Source: Coriobacteriia bacterium
Lineage (GTDB): Bacteria; Actinomycetota; Coriobacteriia; WRKU01
Assembly: GCA_009777935.1 (NCBI GenBank)
Contig: WRKU01000009.1
Span: 1-50,944, forward strand
Reading direction: 5' to 3'
Length of the DNA: 50,944 nucleotides
Shown: piece after piece, positions 25,835 to 34,673 of the stretch
How the letters are laid out: each line of letters starts with the position of its first letter
Numbering within the stretch: the first letter of the stretch is position 1
Made by a program: the position numbers and the translations under genes
The notes under the pieces: model-generated
Seen by the model: only the letters and a program-made list of their open reading frames with translations
Databases searched by the model: none
Told to the model about the DNA's origin: nothing

Positions 25835-28306
25835 ATGAGTACGGACGTTGCAAAAACAAGCGCCAGCACACCGCCACACAAGGCACTGCAGATGGGGCTG
25901 ACGGCCGCTGAGGTCGAGGAACGTGTTGCAGCTGGCGAGGTCAACACGGCGCCGCGCACCTTGACGCGCTCAATCCCTCGCATTATCCGCGACAATACCT
26001 TTACGCTGTTCAATGTGCTTAACGCGGCACTTTTTGCGCTTGTGCTTACTACGGGAGAGTATCGAAACGGATTGTTTTTTCTCGTTGCGGTGGCAAACAC
26101 GTTTATCGGTTCGGCGCAGGAGATTCGCGCAAAACTTACCATCGATCGGCTTGCAGTTCTGACACAGGCGTACGCGCGCGTGCTGCGCGATGGACGCACG
26201 CACGAAATCGCAACCGATGAGGTCGTACTTAACGATACGATACTTCTCGCGCTGGGCACGCAGGTGTGTGCCGACGGAGTCGTGCTCGATGTTGAGGGGC
26301 TTGAGGTAGATGAGTCGCTCTTGACCGGTGAGGCAAATCCGGTGGCAAAACGTGTGGGCGACAAGATCTTCTCGGGAAGCTTTGTGGTGGCGGGAAGTGG
26401 CGCGGCACAGGCAACGTCGGTTGGCGCACAGAGCTACGCGCAGTCAATCTCGGCCGATATGCGCTACGAAAAGAAATCAAACTCGCAGCTCATGCGCATC
26501 ATTCGGATTATCATTAGAGTGCTGACGTTCACTATTGTGCCACTCGGCGCGCTTCTCTTTGCGCGAACCTATTTTAGTGAGGGTGACTATTCGACGGCGG
26601 TGCTCGGTGCAGTGGCTGCGACCGTCGGTATGGTGCCGGAGGGGCTGGTGCTGCTGACCGGTGTGGCGTTTGCGGTCGGCGCATACCATCTCGTGAAGCA
26701 CCGGACGCTTACGCAGTCGATGCCATCGATTGAGACGCTCGCACGTGTCGATGTGCTGTGCGTTGACAAGACTGGCACGATTACCGACGGTACCCTCAAT
26801 ATCGATGAGGTGGTGCCACTTGTGTCGGCCACCACGTACACTACGCACACCACGCACGCGCCGTCGACGCCATCCACGGCTGCTGCTATCGATACGGCAC
26901 TTCGGGAGTTTGTCGCCACGCTCAGCAACAATAACGAGACGGCACATGCACTACACGCACGGTTTGGCGGAGGCGGAAGCTGGACAGTCGAACACGCGAT
27001 TGCGTTCTCCTCAGAGCGCAAGTGGAGCGCGACATCGTTTGCGACCCACAGCACGTTTGTGCTCGGTGCGCCCGAGTTCGTCTTACCTGGACACGAAATG
27101 CCACCAGATGTACGCGCGGCGATTAACGAGCGCACCGCCTGTGGCCTGCGCGTTTTGCTGTTTGCGCACAGCTTCGAGCCGCTTGACGAAGGTACCACAA
27201 CACCACCTGCTAATCTCACGGCTTATGCGCTTATTGTGTTTGCCGACAATATCCGCGAGACAGCCACCAATACGTTCGCATTTTTCGCCGAGCAAGATGT
27301 TGCTATCAAGGTCATTTCGGGCGATGACCCCTGCACGGTCTCAACGATTGCCGCAAAGGCGGGCGTCGCGCACGCTGAGCGCTATATTGATATGAGTGCG
27401 CTTGAGCTCGATAGTGACCTCAAGACTGCCGACGGCACGACCCTTGATGACATCATGGAGACCTACACCGTGTTCGGACGCACAACGCCAGCACAAAAAC
27501 AGGAGATGATACGCGTACTCAAGCGCAACGGGCATACCGTCGGTATGGTCGGTGACGGTGTTAATGATACGCGCGCGCTACGTGAGGCTGATGTGGGCGT
27601 GGCGATGGCGAGCGGCTCTGACGCAGCGCGCACTGTCGCCGACTTCGTACTCATCGATTCGGACTTTAGCTCGATGGTCAACGTTGTCCAGGAGGGGCGG
27701 CGTGTCGTCAACAACATCGAGAACGTCGCGTCGCTCTATCTGGTAAAGACCATGTTTTCAATGATGCTGACCGTCCTCTTCATCTTCCTGCCGTTTGTCT
27801 ATCCGTTCGTGCCGATTCAGCTGACGCTCGTCAACTTCTTCATGATTGGTGTGCCGTCGTTCATCCTGACATTTGAGCGCAACTATCACCCTATGCGTGA
27901 TCGATTTGTGCAGCGGTTTATCCGAGATGCCGTGCCGGCAGCGCTACTCATTACGCTCAACATAATCGTTATCAAGACGATTGGTGATGCGGCGGGCCTG
28001 CCGTTCGAGCAGACCTCAACGCTGAGCACATTGCTTAACGGAGTCGTTGGTATGTGTCTGCTCATGCGTATAACACAGCCATATACGCGCACTAAACTGG
28101 TGATGAATACGGTACTTGCTGTCGGATTTATGAGTGGATTTATCCTGTTTGGCGCATTCTTTGAGCTGGTGCCCATCTTTAACGAGTTAGCAGTTATTTG
28201 GGTGCCGCTCGTAGTGCTGGCGTGGCCGTTGTATCAAGGCCTCACATATCTTGCTCTCTTTCTTAGCGAGCACGCTAGACGTCGTGTCGAGCATATGCTA
28301 CCCTAA
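25835..28306 (+). CDS. P-type cation-transporting ATPase (CtpE-like)
   Basis: An 823-residue P-type ATPase. Key motifs in order: actuator loop DESLLTGEANPVAKR (about 160), membrane-helix motif MVPEGLVLLTGVAFA (about 267), phosphorylation motif DKTGT with Asp at about 311, and the hinge MVGDGVNDTRAL (about 573). C-terminal helices follow. The MVPEGLVLL helix and the short N-terminus resemble the CtpE calcium-type family of actinobacteria. The nucleotide domain has a Thr/Ala/Pro-rich insertion shortly after the DKTGT motif. The substrate (probably Ca2+ or another divalent cation) is inferred. It may be translated from a leaderless mRNA. Confidence 0.85.
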   Translation: MSTDVAKTSASTPPHKALQMGLTAAEVEERVAAGEVNTAPRTLTRSIPRIIRDNTFTLFNVLNAALFALVLTTGEYRNGLFFLVAVANTFIGSAQEIRAKLTIDRLAVLTQAYARVLRDGRTHEIATDEVVLNDTILLALGTQVCADGVVLDVEGLEVDESLLTGEANPVAKRVGDKIFSGSFVVAGSGAAQATSVGAQSYAQSISADMRYEKKSNSQLMRIIRIIIRVLTFTIVPLGALLFARTYFSEGDYSTAVLGAVAATVGMVPEGLVLLTGVAFAVGAYHLVKHRTLTQSMPSIETLARVDVLCVDKTGTITDGTLNIDEVVPLVSATTYTTHTTHAPSTPSTAAAIDTALREFVATLSNNNETAHALHARFGGGGSWTVEHAIAFSSERKWSATSFATHSTFVLGAPEFVLPGHEMPPDVRAAINERTACGLRVLLFAHSFEPLDEGTTTPPANLTAYALIVFADNIRETATNTFAFFAEQDVAIKVISGDDPCTVSTIAAKAGVAHAERYIDMSALELDSDLKTADGTTLDDIMETYTVFGRTTPAQKQEMIRVLKRNGHTVGMVGDGVNDTRALREADVGVAMASGSDAARTVADFVLIDSDFSSMVNVVQEGRRVVNNIENVASLYLVKTMFSMMLTVLFIFLPFVYPFVPIQLTLVNFFMIGVPSFILTFERNYHPMRDRFVQRFIRDAVPAALLITLNIIVIKTIGDAAGLPFEQTSTLSTLLNGVVGMCLLMRITQPYTRTKLVMNTVLAVGFMSGFILFGAFFELVPIFNELAVIWVPLVVLAWPLYQGLTYLALFLSEHARRRVEHMLP

Positions 28307-28397
28307 ATCAGAGTTGTTCAGGCTTCTGTAGCTGGTGAGGGCACAACGTACGTGCACATAGCTGGTTTCGTAGCTCATACAAAAGAAGAAGGTGCCT

Positions 28398-29402
28398 ATG
28401 ATTGTCTCGTGGATGACCACCAACGAATGCAACCTGAAGTGCAAGCACTGCTATCAGGATGCTGAAGGGATTGACGAGCGCGAGCTAACCACCGAAGAGG
28501 GCAAAAAGCTCATCGATGAAATCGCACGCGCCGGGTTCCAAATAATGATTTTTTCAGGCGGCGAGCCGCTTCTTCGCGCCGATATTTTTGAGCTGGTAGC
28601 ATACGCTTCTTCAAAAGGTCTCCGCCCGGTGTTTGGCACCAATGGCATGCTCATTACTGAGGAAGTGGCGCGCAAGCTTAAAGAGGCCGGCGCCATGGCG
28701 ATGGGTATCAGCGTTGACAGTCTTGATGCCTTGCGACACGATGAGTTTCGTGGTGTTGAGGGCGCGCATGAACTTACCCTTGCCGGTATTGAGAACTGCA
28801 AAAAAGCCGGTCTGCCGTTTCAGATTCATACAACCGTCGTGGATTGGAACCGAGGCGAAATCTGCGATATCACTGACTTTGCCGAGGAGATCGGCGCCAT
28901 TGCACACTATATCTTCTTCCTCATCCCTGTCGGGCGTGGCGAGTACATTAAGGAAACAAGTCTTGAAGTACTCGACAACGAAGCCTTGCTCCAAGACATT
29001 ATGCGCAAGCAGACCGAGGTCTCTATCGACGTCAAGCCGACCTGCGCCCCTCAATTTACTCGCGTTGCTCAGCAGATGGGTATCGATACGCGGTTTACAC
29101 GTGGGTGCCTTGCCGGGCTGACTTACTGCGTCATTGGCAGCGAGGGTATCGTGCGCCCCTGTGCCTACATGGTCGAGGAGGCTGGCGATGTGCGCGAGAC
29201 CCCCTTCGATGAAATCTGGAATGAGAGCGAGGTCTTCACCAAGCTTCGCACGCAGCAATACAGTGGGGCCTGTGGCACCTGCGATTACAAAGAAGTGTGC
29301 GGCGGCTGTCGCGCGCGTGCGGCATACTATCATGAGGGTGATATCATGGCACAGGATGAATACTGTGCGCATGGGCAAAAATTGCTGGAAGAGGAGGCGT
29401 AA
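28398..29402 (+). CDS. Radical SAM / SPASM protein of the AhbC/AhbD/NirJ type
   Basis: A 334-residue radical SAM enzyme. The cluster motif CNLKCKHC gives Cys11, Cys15 and Cys18. IFSGGEPLLRADIFE, GTNGMLIT, the segment IGAIAHYIFFLIPVGRGEYI, and a C-terminal SPASM-like cysteine set (CLAGLTYC, ACGTCDYKEVCGGCRARA) follow the pattern of haem and haem-d1 biosynthesis enzymes (AhbC, AhbD, NirJ). Those remove side chains from iron-porphyrins or sirohaem derivatives. It begins a run of genes leading through an iron-type ABC transporter to ferrochelatase, which supports a porphyrin role. ATG 28398 has SD AGAAGG. Exact reaction not decided. Confidence 0.8.
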   Translation: MIVSWMTTNECNLKCKHCYQDAEGIDERELTTEEGKKLIDEIARAGFQIMIFSGGEPLLRADIFELVAYASSKGLRPVFGTNGMLITEEVARKLKEAGAMAMGISVDSLDALRHDEFRGVEGAHELTLAGIENCKKAGLPFQIHTTVVDWNRGEICDITDFAEEIGAIAHYIFFLIPVGRGEYIKETSLEVLDNEALLQDIMRKQTEVSIDVKPTCAPQFTRVAQQMGIDTRFTRGCLAGLTYCVIGSEGIVRPCAYMVEEAGDVRETPFDEIWNESEVFTKLRTQQYSGACGTCDYKEVCGGCRARAAYYHEGDIMAQDEYCAHGQKLLEEEA

Positions 29403-29430
29403 GGGAACCTTACGCAGGAGAGGAGTTTTC

Positions 29431-30444
29431 ATGACAGGCGCCACGGAAACAAACATCACAGATAAGCTTACTCGTTACGATAGGCGTGCAGTACGCGCCG
29501 GTGTTTTCGTTCTTATTGCGGCCGTGCTCGGTCTTGGCCTTGTCGGCTGCGCACAGACCGTTGATGAACCCGAGCCCACTACGTCGTCGGCTTACACGTT
29601 TACCGATGACCTCGGCAATACCGTTACCGTTGACAACCCGCAACGTGTTGTTGCGCTGATGGGCAGCTTTGCCAATGCGTGGGAGCTCGCCGGTGGTACG
29701 CTTGTCGGTGCAACGAGTGACGCCTTCGAGTTCGGCGGATACGAGCTAACTTCGCCGGATATCGTACAGGTCGGTGACTTTTCGTCTCCCAATATCGAGG
29801 AAATTATCGCGCTCGAGCCCGACTTTGTCATCCTTACCAGCGCAGCGACCGGCCGTGATGGTGCGGCTGCCCAGGTCGATCTCAAGGACACGCTTGAAAG
29901 CTCAGGTATTACCGTCGCCTACTTTGAGGTAGTCGATTTCGAGGACTATCTGCGCCAACTGCGTATCTTTACCGACATCACCGGCCGCGATGATCTCTAT
30001 AAAGTCAACGGCCAAGATGTTGCCGATGAAATCGAAAGCATCAAAGCTGAGGTACCGGCCGATGCCGAGCCAAGCGTACTGTTGATGACGACGTTCTCCG
30101 GTGGTACACGTGTGCAGAACTCCGAGACGCAGACCGGTATCATGCTCGAGGAGCTCGGTGCCAATAACCTTGCCGAAGAGCACCCGAGTGTTCTGCGCGA
30201 CTTCAGCCTTGAAGCAGTCATCGAGATGAACCCGGACTTTATCTTTGTCATACCAATGGGTAACGATGATGAGGCTGCCATGAAAAACCTGACCGAGGAG
30301 ACCGAGGCTAACCCGGCGTGGGCGACGCTCGATGCGGTACAGGACGGCAACTTTATCACGCTTGCCAAAGAACTCTTTCGCTTTAAGCCTAACAACAACT
30401 GGGCCGAGGCCTACCGGACGCTCTTTAACTATCTGTACCAGTAA
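29431..30444 (+). CDS. Iron/haem-type ABC transporter substrate-binding lipoprotein
   Basis: A 337-residue type III periplasmic-binding lipoprotein (FecB/BtuF style). The lipobox LGLVGC puts the acylated Cys at about 40, followed by YTFTDDLGNTVTVDNPQRVV, which is typical of the family, and IEEIIALEPDFVILTSA. It should capture an iron chelate, haem or porphyrin. SD GAGGAG precedes the ATG. The gene lies between the radical SAM gene and the permease gene, with short gaps. Confidence 0.88.
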   Translation: MTGATETNITDKLTRYDRRAVRAGVFVLIAAVLGLGLVGCAQTVDEPEPTTSSAYTFTDDLGNTVTVDNPQRVVALMGSFANAWELAGGTLVGATSDAFEFGGYELTSPDIVQVGDFSSPNIEEIIALEPDFVILTSAATGRDGAAAQVDLKDTLESSGITVAYFEVVDFEDYLRQLRIFTDITGRDDLYKVNGQDVADEIESIKAEVPADAEPSVLLMTTFSGGTRVQNSETQTGIMLEELGANNLAEEHPSVLRDFSLEAVIEMNPDFIFVIPMGNDDEAAMKNLTEETEANPAWATLDAVQDGNFITLAKELFRFKPNNNWAEAYRTLFNYLYQ

Positions 30445-30475
30445 TGGTCGCAGATTAGCACACGGATAACATCTC

Positions 30476-31492
30476 GTGCGAGGAGCGCCCAGTAAGAAAA
30501 CTATCGGTGTCGCTGCGGTTTTCACCGCGGCGACGCTGGTTGTGCTTACGATATGCGCGTTTTTTGTGGGATCGTCCTCCGTAGGTGTGCAGGAGTTCTG
30601 GGCATGGATTACCGGTGCGCCGGTAAGTGACGCGGCGCGAAGCATTCTCATTAACGTTCGTCTTCCTCGCGTGATTGCGGCGCTGCTTGCCGGTGCAGGT
30701 CTGGCCGTATCGGGTGCCATTATTCAGGCTGCACTCGACAATCCGCTTGCGAGCCCGAATATCATCGGTATCAACTCCGGAGCAGGACTGTTTGTGCTGT
30801 TGGCAGCTTCGTTTTTCCCTGCGATGACGTGGCTGACACCTTTGGCGGCCTTTGCCGGTGCACTCTGTACCGCGCTCATCATCTTTGGCATTGCGATGGG
30901 GGCTAACGCCTCTCGCTTGACAGTCGTGCTCGCCGGCATTGCAATTACGGCGGTATTTGGAGCCGGCATGAACACGATTCTTATCCTTAACCCTGATGCC
31001 TACGTCGGCGCGTCGACCTTTCTGGTGGGCGGACTTGCTGGTGTGTTGTTTCGGGATCTGGTGTGGCCCGCTGGCTACATCATTTTCGGGCTACTCGCTG
31101 CATTTGTGACGGCTAACAACCTCAACATTATGATGCTGGGAGACGAGACCGCACATTCTCTGGGCATGAACGTGACGCGTGCGCGCCTGCTTATGCTCGC
31201 GCTTGCGGCGGCGCTGGCGGGAGCCTCGGTAAGCTTTGCCGGACTGCTGGCTTTCGTGGGGCTCATCGTGCCGCACCTGTGCCGCTTTTTTGTGGGCAAC
31301 GACAATCGGCTCGTGTTGCCGTTCTCTGCGGTGGTCGGGGCTTCGTTTGTAGTGGCATGTGACATGGCCTCGCGTGTTATCTTTGCGCCCTTTGAGGTGC
31401 CGGTCGGCATTGTGATGGCGTTTCTCGGAGGCCCGTTCTTTATCTATCTGATTTTACGCAATCGTCAGGGGGGTCCCGTTGCCGGCGATTGA
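30476..31492 (+). CDS. FecCD-type ABC transporter permease
   Basis: A 338-residue integral membrane protein with about nine or ten helices. Family motifs include LPRVIAALLAGAGLAVSGAI, DNPLASPNIIGINSGAG and FVGLIVPHLCRFFVG. It is the BtuC/FecCD permease of an iron-type importer. GTG start at 30476. The last 14 bp overlap the ATPase gene. Confidence 0.92.
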   Translation: MRGAPSKKTIGVAAVFTAATLVVLTICAFFVGSSSVGVQEFWAWITGAPVSDAARSILINVRLPRVIAALLAGAGLAVSGAIIQAALDNPLASPNIIGINSGAGLFVLLAASFFPAMTWLTPLAAFAGALCTALIIFGIAMGANASRLTVVLAGIAITAVFGAGMNTILILNPDAYVGASTFLVGGLAGVLFRDLVWPAGYIIFGLLAAFVTANNLNIMMLGDETAHSLGMNVTRARLLMLALAAALAGASVSFAGLLAFVGLIVPHLCRFFVGNDNRLVLPFSAVVGASFVVACDMASRVIFAPFEVPVGIVMAFLGGPFFIYLILRNRQGGPVAGD

Positions 31493-32252
31493 TATACAAC
31501 AGGTCAGTTTTTCTTACACAAGCGCTCCGTTTTTGGAGGACTTTTCCGCGAAGTTTACGCGCGGGAAGGTTACCAGTATCGTGGGGCCCAACGGGTGTGG
31601 CAAGTCCACGCTTGTACGGCTCATCAGTGGCAGAGAGCGTCCGAGCGAAGGACAGGTGCTTATCGATGGTACCCCAACGCTGAGCCTGAAAAACAAGGAA
31701 CGCGCCTGCCAGATTGCGGTACTAGCCCAAGGAAATAGGCCACCGGCGATGACCGTCGAGGCGCTTGTCGCCTGTGGACGTCATCCCTATCAGCGTTTCG
31801 ACAAGCGCCTCGGCCCGGCCGACCAAGAATACGTCGAAACAGCACTTGAGCTGGTCGGTATCGAGCCACTTCGCAATCACGACCTGCGTTATCTGTCGGG
31901 CGGTGAGCGCCAAAAGGCGTTCCTTGCGATGACGCTGGCACAGGATACCGGCACCATAATCCTCGATGAACCGACAACCTATCTTGATATCGGCGCGTGC
32001 CACGAGACGATGCAGCTGATACGCATGCTCAACGAGACGATGGACAAGACGATTATCATGGTTATACACGATATCGATCTTGCGCTTCGATACTCCGATG
32101 AGCTCGTGGTGATGCAGCGAGGCGCCTGTCTTGCCGGTGGTACGGTCGATGAAGTGATTGCTGCCGGTGCGCTTGAGCAAGCGTTTTCGATACGCATCTG
32201 CCAGGCGACGTTTGACGAAGGAGTGTCGTATGCGTTGTTCCCCGTGCGCTGA
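31479..32252 (+). CDS. Iron/haem-type ABC transporter ATP-binding protein
   Basis: A 257-residue ATPase. Walker A GPNGCGKST (residues about 36-44), Q-loop VLAQGN, signature LSGGERQKAFLAMTLAQ, Walker B TIILDEPTTYLD and the switch MVIHDIDLALRYSDE are all present. TTG start at 31479 overlaps the permease gene, and the 3' end overlaps ferrochelatase by 23 bp, so the three are translationally linked. Confidence 0.93.
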   Translation: MPAIDIQQVSFSYTSAPFLEDFSAKFTRGKVTSIVGPNGCGKSTLVRLISGRERPSEGQVLIDGTPTLSLKNKERACQIAVLAQGNRPPAMTVEALVACGRHPYQRFDKRLGPADQEYVETALELVGIEPLRNHDLRYLSGGERQKAFLAMTLAQDTGTIILDEPTTYLDIGACHETMQLIRMLNETMDKTIIMVIHDIDLALRYSDELVVMQRGACLAGGTVDEVIAAGALEQAFSIRICQATFDEGVSYALFPVR

Positions 32253-33240
32253 CACCGGTATTCTGCTGGTCAACACGGGAACGCCCGACGCGCCGACACC
32301 AGAGGCGATCCGAGCATATCTCGCCGAGTTCCTGCGCGACCGACACCTCATCGATATACCATCGATACTCTGGCTGCCGATACTGTACGGCATTATCTTA
32401 CGTACGCGTCCCCCAAAAAGCGCTGAGCGCTATCAAGCTATCTGGACGAAGGATGGCTCGCCCTTGCTCTGCACCTTGCAGGCGCAGGCGGCCGGGGTCG
32501 AGGAGCGACTTTTAGGGAGCGGCTATCGTGTTAAGGTGCGCGCCGCCACCCGTTACGGTAATCCCTCGATTGCGAAGGTCTGTGGCGAGCTGCAGCAGGC
32601 CGGATGCGAACGTTTGGTGATAATGCCGCTCTATCCGCAGCAGGCGCGTGTTATTACCGGTAGCATTCGTGCCGAGGTCGAGCGCCTCCAAGCACACGGC
32701 GACATCACGGTTCCGCTTACGTTTATCGACGACTACTACCGCAACGAGCGGTATCTCGATGTGGTAGCCGCGAGCGTGCGCGAAGCCGGTGTGGCGATGC
32801 CAACGCCGAACTCTGGCGTGGCACCCGGAGCGCGGCTCCTGTTCTCGTTTCATTCGACGCTCAAGAAGGATATCGAGCAGGGTGATCCCTACCTTATCCA
32901 GGTGCAAGAGACCGTCGATGCGCTCGTCGAACGGCTGGATCTTGCCCCTGAGCACTATGCACTCGTGTTTCCGTGTCGTTTCGACAGGCGTGCGTGGCTG
33001 GGCCCGACTCCTGAGGTAGTGCTAGAGCGCTGGGCCGAGGAAGGAGTGCGCGATGTCGCCGTCGTCTACCCGGGCTTTTCGGCTGACTGTCTTGAGACGC
33101 TGTACGATGGCGCCGTCGAACTACGCGCGTACTTTGCCACTATTACCGGCGAGCAGGGACGACTCACGTGCATCCCTGCACTTAACGACCGACCGGATCA
33201 CCTCGATGCCCTTTGCGATGTGCTTGAGGAGCGGCTCTGA
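32230..33240 (+). CDS. hemH: Ferrochelatase (protoporphyrin or coproporphyrin type)
   Basis: A 336-residue ferrochelatase that inserts iron into a porphyrin. Visible: GILLVNTGTPDAPTPEAIRAYLAEFL at the start, SPLLCTLQAQA, the His motif SFHST (His at about 208), GDPYLIQVQET, WLGPTPEVVLERWAEEG and PGFSADCLETL with the conserved Glu at about 289. The usual HSxP is HSTL here and the usual QSR region is FPCRFDRRAW, so parts of the active-site rim differ. No other haem genes lie close by apart from the radical SAM gene at the head of the operon. ATG 32230 has SD AAGGAG. Confidence 0.9.
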   Translation: MRCSPCADTGILLVNTGTPDAPTPEAIRAYLAEFLRDRHLIDIPSILWLPILYGIILRTRPPKSAERYQAIWTKDGSPLLCTLQAQAAGVEERLLGSGYRVKVRAATRYGNPSIAKVCGELQQAGCERLVIMPLYPQQARVITGSIRAEVERLQAHGDITVPLTFIDDYYRNERYLDVVAASVREAGVAMPTPNSGVAPGARLLFSFHSTLKKDIEQGDPYLIQVQETVDALVERLDLAPEHYALVFPCRFDRRAWLGPTPEVVLERWAEEGVRDVAVVYPGFSADCLETLYDGAVELRAYFATITGEQGRLTCIPALNDRPDHLDALCDVLEERL

Positions 33241-33250
33241 CAGAGGTGCT

Positions 33251-33313
33251 TACCATGCAAATGGTAGACTAAACACCATGCAAATGGTAGACTAAACACC
33301 ATGCAAATGGTAG
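33251..33313 (+). repeat. Three tandem 23-bp repeats upstream of the second DUF4143 gene
   Basis: The core ATGCAAATGGTAG occurs at 33255, 33278 and 33301, exactly 23 bp apart, with identical linkers (ACTAAACACC). The first copy is within a perfect palindrome with 6-bp arms, TACCAT-GCAA-ATGGTA (33251-33266). Each copy also contains TGG-TAGACT, which resembles an extended -10. The arrangement matches 132-189. Confidence 0.85.
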
Positions 33314-33336
33314 ACTACTCTGAAAGAGATTTGGAT

Positions 33337-34608
33337 ATGAGCTCAGATATACCTCGTTACGCAGACAGTACACTTTTTGAAATACTACCTTACCTACCTG
33401 CGATTATGATTGACGGAGCAAAAGGTGTCGGTAAAACACACACGGCAAAACGCTTTGCTCAAACGGTGGTTCAACTCGACAAAAAAAGTGAGCGAATAGC
33501 TCTTGCGAATGACTACGACCGTCTCTATCGTGAGACTCCGCCTATTCTCCTAGACGAGTGGCAATATCTTCCGGAGGTTTGGGACCGAGTGCGCAGAATG
33601 GTAGATGATGGAATTTCGCTTGGGAGTATTATTCTGACGGGAAGCATCCAAAGTAAAGACCCCACTCTTCACAGTGGTGCAGGTAGAATTGTGCGCATGA
33701 GGATGCGCCCACTTTCTCTTGCAGAGCGTATCCAACAGCCACCTCTGATTACTCTTAAGGAATGCTTGGAAGGGAGTATCCCCGAAAAAATTGACGGAAA
33801 ATCACCATTTAAGTATGAAGACTATATGAACGAGGTTGTCCGCTCCGGTTTCCCCTTCATATATCAGACGAATGAAGAGGTCCGGACTCGTCACCTGAAT
33901 TCTTACGTGGATAACATTATAAACAGGGAGTTCACCAAACAAGGAGTACGCGTTAGGCAGCCCGGCAAGCTGCTGAATTGGATGCAGGCGTATGCGGCTG
34001 CAACCGGCACCACGACGAGTTACAACAAAATGCTTGATGCTGCAACCGCCGGCGAAGACGATAAGCCCACCAAAGAAACGACGATTGCCTATCGTGAAGC
34101 TTTACGGAGCTTGTGGCTTATCGATGAGCTACCATGTTGGGGTGAAGGCGAAAACCTCTTTGGTCGCTTAAAACAGACACCGAAACACTATCTAGCAGAT
34201 CCAGCACTTGAAGCGCGACTGCTACGCCTTTCTGCGCACGATTTAATCACGGGTATTGCCAATACTCCTCACGATCCAGAATACGGCAGTATCGCAGGGC
34301 GTCTTTTTGAGTCACTTTGCATCATGAGCCTACGTACCTATGCTGCAAGTTTGGATGCAGATGTAGAATACTTGCGCACAGGAAATGGCACTCATGAAAT
34401 CGATGCAATAGTGCAAAAAGATCAGAGTATTGTTGCTATCGAAGTCAAGATGGCCGCATATATTACTGACACGGATGTCCGTCATCTCAACTGGTTCGAG
34501 GAGAAAGTAGGAACTCGCGTCAAAGAGAAAATCATTCTCACTACGGGAGACAGGGCCTATCGCCGCCCTGACCGAGTTCTTGTCGTCCCCGCTGCTCTTT
34601 TTGGGTAA
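33337..34608 (+). CDS. AAA ATPase with C-terminal DUF4143 domain (second copy)
   Basis: About 423 residues, co-linear with and clearly paralogous to the protein at 227-1498 over the whole length. Walker A GAKGVGKT, Walker B ILLDEWQ, the block TGSIQSKDPTLHSGAGRIVR and the C-terminal HEIDAIV with VAIEVK (PD-(D/E)xK-like) are all conserved. The start is placed at ATG 33337 (MSSDIPRY) to match the paralogue (MPAHIPRY); the upstream in-frame ATG at 33301 lies within the third repeat and would add 12 unrelated residues. A weak SD (GAAAGAGA) precedes 33337. Function unknown. Confidence 0.85.
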   Translation: MSSDIPRYADSTLFEILPYLPAIMIDGAKGVGKTHTAKRFAQTVVQLDKKSERIALANDYDRLYRETPPILLDEWQYLPEVWDRVRRMVDDGISLGSIILTGSIQSKDPTLHSGAGRIVRMRMRPLSLAERIQQPPLITLKECLEGSIPEKIDGKSPFKYEDYMNEVVRSGFPFIYQTNEEVRTRHLNSYVDNIINREFTKQGVRVRQPGKLLNWMQAYAAATGTTTSYNKMLDAATAGEDDKPTKETTIAYREALRSLWLIDELPCWGEGENLFGRLKQTPKHYLADPALEARLLRLSAHDLITGIANTPHDPEYGSIAGRLFESLCIMSLRTYAASLDADVEYLRTGNGTHEIDAIVQKDQSIVAIEVKMAAYITDTDVRHLNWFEEKVGTRVKEKIILTTGDRAYRRPDRVLVVPAALFG

Positions 34609-34673
34609 ACGCTATCCTTGTGTGACCCTGGTGTGACTATTGCGCCGATTTATTACGCCCTTGACAGTTTGTT

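Noticed and set aside
28611-29459. A 282-codon reading frame antisense to the radical SAM gene
   Set aside because: It lies opposite a gene with clear conserved motifs, has no recognisable domain and no SD. Similar long opposite frames occur over gyrA, recF and pgi because of codon bias.
33251-33313. Short direct repeats that could suggest a CRISPR array
   Set aside because: The 23-bp units abut with no variable spacers, there are only three, and no cas genes are near. They match an operator-type array that also occurs at 132-189.
33301-33336. ATG at 33301 as the true start of the second DUF4143 protein
   Set aside because: It lies in the third repeat, adds 12 residues with no counterpart in the paralogue and has no SD. 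ATG 33337 matches the paralogue start.
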